In this document: in pieces, positions 13,122-19,774 of the stretch
How the letters are laid out: each line of letters starts with the position of its first letter
Numbering within the stretch: position 1 is the stretch's first letter
Origin: an uncultured Kiritimatiellota bacterium
GTDB lineage: Bacteria; Verrucomicrobiota; Kiritimatiellia; RFP12; UBA1067
Direction: 5' to 3'
NCBI GenBank assembly: GCA_934667295.1
Contig: CAKULR010000005.1
Span: 1 to 22,001 of the forward strand
DNA: 22,001 bases
Made by a program: the position numbers and the translations under genes
Notes under the pieces: model-generated
Seen by the model: only the letters and a program-made list of their open reading frames with translations
Databases searched by the model: none
What the model was told of the DNA's origin: nothing

Positions 13122-14263
13122 TACACGTAGACCCTCTCGACGCGGTTGCCGAGGGAGCAGATGATCTCGTAGGCGTGCGTCCCCTTGAGGGCGCCCCAGT
13201 CGTCGGGGGTGATCTGGTAGGAGCCGGAACGGCCAAGGCAGACGACTTCGTCGCCGGGGAGGACGGAAGGGACGCGGGAGACGTCGACGGTGGTGTAGTC
13301 CATCGAGATGCGCCCGATGACGGGACAGGGCACGCCCTGGATGAGGACGTGGCCTCGGTTCGTGAGGGCGAGCGGCAGGCCGTCCGCATAGCCGGCGGAA
13401 ATCGTCGCGACGCGGGTGGTCCGGTTCAGGCACCAGGTGCGTCCGTAGCCGAGCGTCGTGCCGGGCGGGAGGTCGCGCACCTGGGCGACGCGGGTCTTGA
13501 GGGTCAGCACGGACTCGACCTGCAGGGCGCGCTTGCCGTTCGGGTCGAAGGAGCCGTGGAGGTTGATGCCGGTGCGCACCTGCGTGAAGGGGGGCCGGGC
13601 GGCGCGCGGGAAGTTGTTGATCGCGTCCGACGCGGCGATGTGGACGACGCGGAAGGTGATGCCGCTCTTCGCCACGTCCGCGAGGATGGACGTGAAGAGG
13701 TCGATCTGGTCCTCGGTGAAGGTGCTGGACGGGTCGTAGGCCATCGGGCAGTGCGAGAAGACACCCTCGCAGTCGAGGTGGGGGAGGCGCTTCACCTCGC
13801 GGATGACGCGCGGGGCGTCCGGCGCGAGGATGCCGAGGCGGCCCATGCCGGTATCGAGCTTGACGTGGACCTTCGCCGTCGTCTTCAGCCTCTGCGCGGC
13901 GGCGCTGATGCGCTGCGCCGTGGGGAGGTCCACGACCGGCAGGGTGACACCCGCCTCGACCATCGGCTCGATTTCGTCGGGAAGGATCGAGGAGAGGATC
14001 TGGACGGGCCTGGGCGCGGGGGTCGTCCGCTGGAGTTCGACGAGCTGGAGGGCCTCGAAGGGCTCGGCGACGCCGAACCCCGCGCAGTCCGTCTGCGCGA
14101 GCGCGGCGGCGTACGGCTCCACGCCGAGGCCGTAGGCGTTCGCCTTCATGACGCACAGAACGTGCGCGGGTTTCACGGCGGCGGCGATTCGGTCGAAGTT
14201 CTTCCTGAGCGTGCCGAGGTTGACCTCGACCCAGACACGGCGTTTCAAGGTTGTGGGATTCAT
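13121..14263 (-). CDS. alr: Alanine racemase
   Basis: A protein of 380 residues, normal length. VMKANAYGLG puts the PLP lysine at Lys40, LGYGRTW gives the second catalytic base at Tyr273, and VRTGINLHG (Arg230), ISAGYADG and GRISMDYTTVDV mark the usual barrel and C-terminal domain. It interconverts L- and D-alanine for peptidoglycan. It begins 24 nt after the glucuronokinase-like gene and shares one base with the permease. The positions usually read RPGI-LYG and CMDQ are RTGINLHG and SMDY, mild departures that do not touch the catalytic pair. Confidence 0.93.
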   Translation of the reverse strand: MNPTTLKRRVWVEVNLGTLRKNFDRIAAAVKPAHVLCVMKANAYGLGVEPYAAALAQTDCAGFGVAEPFEALQLVELQRTTPAPRPVQILSSILPDEIEPMVEAGVTLPVVDLPTAQRISAAAQRLKTTAKVHVKLDTGMGRLGILAPDAPRVIREVKRLPHLDCEGVFSHCPMAYDPSSTFTEDQIDLFTSILADVAKSGITFRVVHIAASDAINNFPRAARPPFTQVRTGINLHGSFDPNGKRALQVESVLTLKTRVAQVRDLPPGTTLGYGRTWCLNRTTRVATISAGYADGLPLALTNRGHVLIQGVPCPVIGRISMDYTTVDVSRVPSVLPGDEVVCLGRSGSYQITPDDWGALKGTHAYEIICSLGNRVERVYV

Positions 14264-14287
14264 GGATAGGGGAAGCGGGGAATGCGC

Positions 14288-15283
14288 CTACGCCACCGTG
14301 GGGCGGATCGTCTGGCAGCCGATGGCGCCGAGGGTCTGGACAAGCCGTTCGTACTGGGCGTCGTCCTCGTAGATGCCGACGATGGCGCCGCCGGAACCGG
14401 CGAACTTGGCGGAGGCGCCGGTGGCGCGGGCGGCGAGGACCATGTTGCGGTTGGCGGGGGCGACGTTGAAGATGCGGTCGCGGAGGTCGAAGTTCGCGTT
14501 GACGAGGGCGGGAAGCCTGTCGGGGCGCCCGGCGAGCAGGGCGTCGCGCCCCTGCTGGGCGATGTCCGCGAACTCGCCCATGGCGGCGACGATGTCGGGC
14601 TTCTTCTCCTCGAAGAGCACGCGCAGTTTCTTGTGGTAGGTGCCGGAGACCTCGGCGCGCTGGGGATCATAGGCGACGTAGAGGTGCGGCAGGAGGGCGG
14701 GGTCGAGGCGTTCGTAGCGGCCGTGCCCGGTGGATTCGACGAGGGCCTTGTCGAAGTCCATGAAGACGCAGCCCCCGTACATCTGGATCACGCGGTCCTG
14801 GAGTCCGCACTGGATGCCCAGTTCGTCCCGCTCCGCCTCCAGGCAGAGGGTGGGGGCGTCTTCGAGCGGAATCTGGACGCCGTAGAACTGCTGGAGGGCC
14901 TTGAGCATGGCCGTGCAGATGGCGGAGGAGCCGGAGAGCCCCACGAGGCGCGGGATGTTCGAGGTGTAGCGTACCGTGAAGTTGCGCGCGGGGAGGGCGA
15001 TGCCCCGTTCGCGGCACCAGAGGAAGAAGAGCTTCGCGACGGCCTTCATGAGGCGGATGCCGCCGTAGTAGCCGAAGAGCTGGATGTCGCGCAGAAGCTC
15101 GTCCGGCGAGGCAAAGGTCGCGTCGTCCACGTCGCCGGGGACGAAGCCGAGCTCGGGGGTCTCGTACATGACGATCTCGGCGGAGAAGTTCTGGAACGCG
15201 AACGAGATGGTCTTGCCGAAATAGCCGTCGGAGGGGTTGCCGAGAAAGCCGGCGCGGGCAAAGGACTGTGTCTTGATGAGCAT
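14288..15283 (-). CDS. GHMP kinase, glucuronokinase-like
   Basis: A protein of 331 residues. The ATG at 15283 is chosen because the GHMP fold begins directly after it. Motif 1 is GFLGNPSDGYFGKTISFAF (residues 12-30), motif 2 is PRLVGLSGSSA (111-121) in the ATP loop, Asp163 lies in GLQDRVIQMYGG, and motif 3 is SAKFAGSGGAIVGI. The order and wording, including GYYGGIRLMKA and NFDLRDRIF, closely follow plant glucuronokinase as I remember it, which phosphorylates D-glucuronate at C1. The neighbours are a UTP-dependent uridylyltransferase and UDP-glucuronate decarboxylase, exactly the next steps. A kinase for another sugar, such as a fucokinase- or heptose-kinase-like member, remains possible. Confidence 0.8.
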   Translation of the reverse strand: MLIKTQSFARAGFLGNPSDGYFGKTISFAFQNFSAEIVMYETPELGFVPGDVDDATFASPDELLRDIQLFGYYGGIRLMKAVAKLFFLWCRERGIALPARNFTVRYTSNIPRLVGLSGSSAICTAMLKALQQFYGVQIPLEDAPTLCLEAERDELGIQCGLQDRVIQMYGGCVFMDFDKALVESTGHGRYERLDPALLPHLYVAYDPQRAEVSGTYHKKLRVLFEEKKPDIVAAMGEFADIAQQGRDALLAGRPDRLPALVNANFDLRDRIFNVAPANRNMVLAARATGASAKFAGSGGAIVGIYEDDAQYERLVQTLGAIGCQTIRPTVA

Positions 15284-15314
15284 GGCGGACGTTGACGTTG
15301 TTGGGCGGTTGCGG

Positions 15315-16151
15315 TCAGAGGGCGGAGAAGGCGCGGAGCGTTTCGAGGTAGCCGGCGGGGTTGCCGATGTCGTGGCGGCGGCCGGGGTAGCGGTAGCCGT
15401 AGACGGGCCTCGTGGCGAGCAGGCGGCGGATGGCGTCCGTGAGCTGGATCTCGCCGCCCACGCCGGGCGTCTGCGTGGCGAGGAGGCCGAAGACCTCGGG
15501 ATCGAGCAGGTAGCGTCCGGCAATGGCGAGGCGGGAGGGGGCCTTTTCGGGCGCGGGCTTTTCGACGAGGTCGTCGAGGCGCAGGACGCGGGCGGAATCG
15601 ATTCCCGGGCCGACCTCCGCAGGGGACGCCGGATGCCCGGCGACGATGCCGTAGCGGGAGACCTTCTCAAGGGGGACTTCTTCGAGACCGACGACGGAGG
15701 CGTGGCCGTACGCGCGGGAGAGCGCGGCCATTGCGGGGGAGGGCGCCTCGCCCGAGACGAGGGCGTCGCCGAGCAGGATGAGGACCGGTTCGGCGGTGCC
15801 CCTCAGGACGTCCGCCGCCTGGAGGACGGCGTGGCCGAGGCCCTTCTGTTCGGCTTGTTCGACCCAGGTGATGCGGCGGCCAGTCTCCTCCAGTCGGGTG
15901 AGGGCGGCATCGAGCGCGGGCTTGCGGGCGCAGCGGGCGTGCCAGACGGGATCGGGGTCGAAGTGGCGTTTGAGCGCGGGCTTGTCGGGCGAGGTGACGA
16001 TCACCACGTCGTCGGCCCCGGCGGCAAGCGCCTCCTCGACGATGAGCTGGATGGCGGGCTTGGCGCCGACGGGCAGCATCTCCTTCGGGATCGTCTTCGA
16101 GGCGGGGAGGAAGCGCGTGCCGTAGCCGGCGGCTGGAATGAGGGCGTGCAT
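15315..16151 (-). CDS. galU: UTP-sugar-1-phosphate uridylyltransferase, GalU family
   Basis: A protein of 278 residues. AAGYGTRFLPASKTIPKEML (residues 7-26) is the nucleotide-binding signature, followed by EQKGLGHAV, LILLGDALV, EKPAP and GGEIQLTDA. Bacterial GalU makes UDP-glucose from UTP and glucose-1-phosphate. Here it lies between a glucuronokinase-like gene and UDP-glucuronate decarboxylase, so it may accept glucuronate-1-phosphate or be broad in substrate. GalU enzymes usually have GDD in the loop at 128-130; here it is GDA. Its start codon shares one base with the upstream stop (TGATG), so the two are coupled. Specificity cannot be read from sequence. Confidence 0.9.
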   Translation of the reverse strand: MHALIPAAGYGTRFLPASKTIPKEMLPVGAKPAIQLIVEEALAAGADDVVIVTSPDKPALKRHFDPDPVWHARCARKPALDAALTRLEETGRRITWVEQAEQKGLGHAVLQAADVLRGTAEPVLILLGDALVSGEAPSPAMAALSRAYGHASVVGLEEVPLEKVSRYGIVAGHPASPAEVGPGIDSARVLRLDDLVEKPAPEKAPSRLAIAGRYLLDPEVFGLLATQTPGVGGEIQLTDAIRRLLATRPVYGYRYPGRRHDIGNPAGYLETLRAFSAL

Positions 16152-17134
16152 CACTTGGCGAGAAGGGAACGGAAGTAGGTGATGGTCTTCGCGAGGCCGT
16201 CGCGGAGGGGGATGCGGGGTTCCCAGCCGAGGAGTTCCCGGGCGAGGGCAATGTCCGGCTTGCGGCGCTTGGGGTCGTCCTTGGGCATGGGGCCGTAGAC
16301 GATCCGGGAGGTCGAATCGGGCAGCTGGCGGAGGGTTTCCTCGGCGAGTTCGCGGATGGTGTATTCGCCGGGATTGCCGGTGTTGATGACGGCGGCGCCG
16401 AGGTTGTGGCGGGCCACGAAGGCGTCCACGGTCTCGCGGGGGAGGGCCATGTAGCGGCGCATGGCGTCGATGAGGTCGTCGCAGTACTGGAAGGAGCGGG
16501 TCTGGAGGCCGTCGCCGAAGAGGGTGATGTCCTCGTTCCGGAGGGCCTGCATGATGAAGTTCGAGATGACGCGCCCGTCCTTCGGGTGCATGTTGGGTCC
16601 GTAGGTGTTGAAGATGCGCACCATGCGCACGTCCACGTTGTACTCGCGGCGGTAGTCGGCGCAGAGGGTTTCCGCCACGCGCTTGCCCTCGTCGTAGCAG
16701 CTGCGGACGCCGATCGTGTTCACGTTGCCCCAGTAGGTCTCGACCTGCGGGTGGACGAGCGGGTCGCCGTAGATCTCGGAGGTGGAGGTGTGGAGGACGC
16801 GCGCCTTCGTCTTGAGGGCGAGGTCCAGGACGTTCATGATGCCCAGCACGGAGCTCTTCGTCGTCTCGACGGGGTTCTTCTGGTAGTGGATGGGCGAGGC
16901 GGGGCAGGCGAGGTTGTAGATCTCGTCGAACTGCCCCCAGAAGGGCTGGGTGACGTCGTGCAGCACGAACGAGAACTTCGCCTGGCCGAGGAGGTCGTAG
17001 ATGTTGGCCTTCGTGCCGGTGAAGAGGTTGTCGAGCGCCGTCACCTCGTAGCCGTCCGCCAGGAGGCGGCGGCAGAGGTGGGAGCCGAGGAAGCCGGCAC
17101 CGCCCGTGACAAGGGCCTTTCGGGAAAGAAGCAT
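16151..17134 (-). CDS. uxs: UDP-glucuronate decarboxylase (UDP-xylose synthase)
   Basis: A protein of 327 residues from the ATG at 17134, which has GAAAGGA 7 nt upstream; a TTG at 17161 is less likely because it would lie at the promoter. It is an extended short-chain dehydrogenase: GGAGFLGSHL binds NAD (residues 11-20), STSEIYGDP (117-125) and the YDEGK catalytic pair Tyr147/Lys151. NLACPASPIHYQKNP, HPQVETYWGNVN and RIFNTYGPNMHPKDGRVISN are the words that separate UXS from other epimerases. It converts UDP-glucuronate to UDP-xylose and CO2. There is no membrane anchor, so it is soluble. It is the first gene of the five-gene operon. UDP-4-keto-pentose release, as with ArnA, is less likely from the motifs. 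Confidence 0.93.
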   Translation of the reverse strand: MLLSRKALVTGGAGFLGSHLCRRLLADGYEVTALDNLFTGTKANIYDLLGQAKFSFVLHDVTQPFWGQFDEIYNLACPASPIHYQKNPVETTKSSVLGIMNVLDLALKTKARVLHTSTSEIYGDPLVHPQVETYWGNVNTIGVRSCYDEGKRVAETLCADYRREYNVDVRMVRIFNTYGPNMHPKDGRVISNFIMQALRNEDITLFGDGLQTRSFQYCDDLIDAMRRYMALPRETVDAFVARHNLGAAVINTGNPGEYTIRELAEETLRQLPDSTSRIVYGPMPKDDPKRRKPDIALARELLGWEPRIPLRDGLAKTITYFRSLLAK

Positions 17135-17160
17135 GGAAAATCCTTTCAAACGTTGGTCCA

Positions 17161-17169
17161 ATTATAGCA
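17161..17169 (-). promoter_or_regulatory. Extended -10 promoter of the uxs operon
   Basis: On the minus strand TGCTATAAT (17169-17161), a perfect -10 with the TGn extension. There is no good -35 at 17 nt. The leader to the ATG at 17134 would be about 20 nt and contains the GAAAGGA site. Confidence 0.7.
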
Positions 17170-17214
17170 CAAAACCGCGTGTGGCGCGCGGCCGTGCGGA
17201 GGGTGGTGAAGGTG

Positions 17215-17223
17215 TGGTATACT
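17215..17223 (+). promoter_or_regulatory. Extended -10 promoter of the DUF481 operon
   Basis: TGGTATACT with TATACT at 17218-17223 and no clear -35. The longer string TGTGGTATACT is identical to that of the RidA-family promoter. The two promoters in this 121-nt gap point in opposite directions. Confidence 0.65.
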
Positions 17224-17255
17224 ATGGCTTTCAATTCCACGTGAAAGGTTGAACG

Positions 17256-18278
17256 ATGATGTCGATGAGGAATGTCGTGGCGTGTGCGTGCGCGGTGGCG
17301 TGCGCGTGGGCCGTTTGGGCCGATACGGTCGTCTTCAAGAGCGGGTCCCGCCTGACGGGCGAGGTCGTGCGGATCGTGGGGGACGAGATCACGTTCAAGT
17401 CGGACGACGTGGGCGAGGTGAAGATCGCCTCGGGCAAGGTCGCGACGCTTGAGACGGCCCGCACGAACACGGTCCAGTACGTCGACCGGACGACGGCGGA
17501 GGGCGTCGTCGCCCTGAAGGACGGCGCCTACACCCTCACGGGCCGGCCGCTCGACATGAAGCGCGTCAAGGCCGTCAACCCCGAGCCCGAGGCCTGGCAC
17601 GGCGCCGTCAACTTCAGCGGCACGGCCGCGCGCGGCAACACGACGAGCGAGAAGGTCGCCCTGACGGCGAACGCGGCCCGCCGCTGGGACAAGGACCGCT
17701 ACACGGGCAGCTTCGGCTACTACTTCGCCCAGAACGGCACGACGCGCGACAACAAGGAGAAGACAGAGGACCGCATCGAGCTCGGCTCGCAGTTCGACCA
17801 CTTCTGGGCGAACAAGGTCTACTCCTACCTGAACGGCAAGTACGAGCGCGACGGCATCAACGACCTGCAGTACCGCTACCGCATCGGCACCGGCTTCGGC
17901 TACCAGTGGCTGGACGGCGCGGTACACGACCTCACGGGCAAGTGGTCCTTCAACCAGGAGGCCGGCCTCACCTACATCAAGGAGAAGTACGAGCACGCGA
18001 AGGACGACGACCGCTGCACGGTGCGCTACGCCCACCACCTCTCGTGGAGCCCGCGCTGGATCGGCGGCCTCGCCCTCACCCACAACCTCGAATACCTGCC
18101 CGACGTGGGCGACTGGGCGGACTCCTACCTGATCGACGCGGACGTGGGCTTCACCTACGCCCTGTCGTCCGCCTGGCAGCTGATGGGCAAGATCGACTGG
18201 GACTACAACTCGAACCCCGGCCCCGGCACGAAGTCGAGCGACTTCCGCTACATGCTCGGCCTCGGCTACAAGTGGTGA
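17256..18278 (+). CDS. DUF481 outer-membrane beta-barrel protein
   Basis: A protein of 340 residues. AAAGG lies 7 nt before the ATG at 17256. Residues 1-22 form a signal peptide ending AVWA before DTVVFKSG. Residues 23-110 form a beta-rich domain of the type often seen at the front of these proteins (DTVVFKSGSRLTGEVVRI, then VGEVKIASGKVATLET). From about 115 on lies the DUF481 (YdiY-like) barrel, with alternating strands (GTAARGNTTSEKVALTANA, then YTGSFGYYFAQNG) and a C-terminal GLGYKW ending in an aromatic residue, as expected of an outer-membrane protein. Function is not established for the family. It is probably the first gene of an operon, 12 nt before the radical SAM gene. Confidence 0.85.
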   Translation: MMSMRNVVACACAVACAWAVWADTVVFKSGSRLTGEVVRIVGDEITFKSDDVGEVKIASGKVATLETARTNTVQYVDRTTAEGVVALKDGAYTLTGRPLDMKRVKAVNPEPEAWHGAVNFSGTAARGNTTSEKVALTANAARRWDKDRYTGSFGYYFAQNGTTRDNKEKTEDRIELGSQFDHFWANKVYSYLNGKYERDGINDLQYRYRIGTGFGYQWLDGAVHDLTGKWSFNQEAGLTYIKEKYEHAKDDDRCTVRYAHHLSWSPRWIGGLALTHNLEYLPDVGDWADSYLIDADVGFTYALSSAWQLMGKIDWDYNSNPGPGTKSSDFRYMLGLGYKW

Positions 18279-18290
18279 TGAACTGACGCC

Positions 18291-19760
18291 ATGCGCATCG
18301 CGATCTGCTATCCGCCCCTGCCGAGCGAGAAGGGCGTGCCGCTCCTCTCGCAGAACCGCCAGTTCCAGTGGTTCTCCCGCCCCACCTACATCTTCCCCGT
18401 CGTGCCCGCCACCGCCGCGACGATGCTGAAGAAGGCCGGGCACGAGGTCGCGTGGCTGGACGGCATCGCCGAGGAATGGACGCCCGAGGCGTTCAACGAC
18501 CGCCTCGCCGCCTTTGCGCCGGACGTCGTGGTGCTGGAGACGAAGACCCCCGTCGTCAAGCGCCACTGGGCGTGGATCGCCGCCTTCAAGGCGACCCATC
18601 CGGCGCGCGCCGCGAAGGTCGTCCTCGTGGGCGACCACGTGACCGCGCTCCCCGACGAGACGATGGCGAACTGCCCCGTCGACTACGTCCTCACCGGCGG
18701 CGACTGGGACTTCCTCCTCCTCAACCTCGTCTCCTCGGGCTTCGACCCCGCCCGCTTCGAGCCCGGCATCTGGCACCGGGGCGGCAACACGGGGCGCTTC
18801 CGGCTCGACCACGACCTCAAGACCGCGCCGTGGATCGACCGCGACCTCTGCCGCTGGCGGCTCTACGCCTACCGGAACGGCAACTTCCGCAAGACGCCCG
18901 GCACCTACCTCATGGCGGGGCGCGACTGCTGGCACGCGAAATGCACGTTCTGCAGCTGGACGACGCTCTACCCCACCTACCGCACGCGCGACCCGATCGA
19001 CGTGGTGGACGAGATCGGCGACCTCATCGCGCGCTACGGCGTGAAGGAGATCATGGACGATTCCGGCTCCTTCCCCGTGGGCAACTGGCTGCACACGTTC
19101 TGCCACGAGATGATCCGGCGCGGCTACCCGAAGAAGGTGCGCATCGACTGCAACATGCGCTTCGGCCGCCTCGCCTTCGAGGACTACAAGCTCATGCGCC
19201 GGGCGGGCTTCCGTCTCGTCCTCTTCGGCGTGGAGTCGGCGAACCAGGAAACGCTCGACCGCTTCGTGAAGGCGCTCAAGGTCAAGGACGTCGAACAGGG
19301 CGCCGCCTGGGCGCACAAGGCGGGGCTCGACGTCCACCTCACCTTCATGTTCGGCCACGCCTGGGAGGGCCCCGCCGAAATCGAGAACACCGTGCGCCTC
19401 GCGCGCCGGATGCTCGCGAAGGGCTGGGCCTCCACGCTCCAGTGTACGATGACGATCCCCTACCCCGGTACGCCGCTCTTCCGCGAGCTGCAGGCGCAGG
19501 ACGGCCTCACGACGCTTGACTGGGACGAGTACGACATGCGCCGCCCGATCACGAAGACGCCGAAGGTGACGGAGGACGAGATCAAGTCCGCCGTCCGGCG
19601 CGTCTACGCCGGGTTCTTCCAGCCCGAGGCGCTTCTGCGGCGGCTCTGCTCGTTCCGGACGCTCTTCGATTTCGGGTTCTACTATCGCGGTTTCCGGTCG
19701 ATCCTCGGCCACCTGTTCGACTTCCGCGCGTCGGGCCCGGTCCGTCGGAATCGGAAGTAA
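18291..19760 (+). CDS. B12-binding domain radical SAM protein
   Basis: A protein of 489 residues. Residues about 1-140 form a Rossmann-like cobalamin-binding domain (ICYPPLP, PATAATMLKKAGHEVAWLD, KVVLVGDHVTALPDETMANC). Residues about 205-400 form the radical SAM barrel. The cluster motif is Cys213, Cys218, Cys221 (CWHAKCTFC), spacing CX4CX2C rather than the usual CX3CX2C. It is followed by a GVESANQETLDRFVKA-type SAM-binding stretch and MTIPYPGTPLF. The C-terminal 90 residues are helical and basic. Family members (BchE/HpnJ-like) do methylations and rearrangements in lipid or cofactor pathways, but the substrate here is unknown. The Shine-Dalgarno is weak; it sits 12 nt after the DUF481 gene and 14 nt before the next, so probably co-transcribed. 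Confidence 0.9.
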   Translation: MRIAICYPPLPSEKGVPLLSQNRQFQWFSRPTYIFPVVPATAATMLKKAGHEVAWLDGIAEEWTPEAFNDRLAAFAPDVVVLETKTPVVKRHWAWIAAFKATHPARAAKVVLVGDHVTALPDETMANCPVDYVLTGGDWDFLLLNLVSSGFDPARFEPGIWHRGGNTGRFRLDHDLKTAPWIDRDLCRWRLYAYRNGNFRKTPGTYLMAGRDCWHAKCTFCSWTTLYPTYRTRDPIDVVDEIGDLIARYGVKEIMDDSGSFPVGNWLHTFCHEMIRRGYPKKVRIDCNMRFGRLAFEDYKLMRRAGFRLVLFGVESANQETLDRFVKALKVKDVEQGAAWAHKAGLDVHLTFMFGHAWEGPAEIENTVRLARRMLAKGWASTLQCTMTIPYPGTPLFRELQAQDGLTTLDWDEYDMRRPITKTPKVTEDEIKSAVRRVYAGFFQPEALLRRLCSFRTLFDFGFYYRGFRSILGHLFDFRASGPVRRNRK

Positions 19761-19774
19761 AACAAGGAGAAGAC

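Noticed and set aside
10768..13389. A 873-codon minus-strand frame
   Set aside because: Its Arg/Pro/Ala-rich product overlaps eutC, the adenosyltransferase, the permease and alr, all of which have family motifs in other frames.
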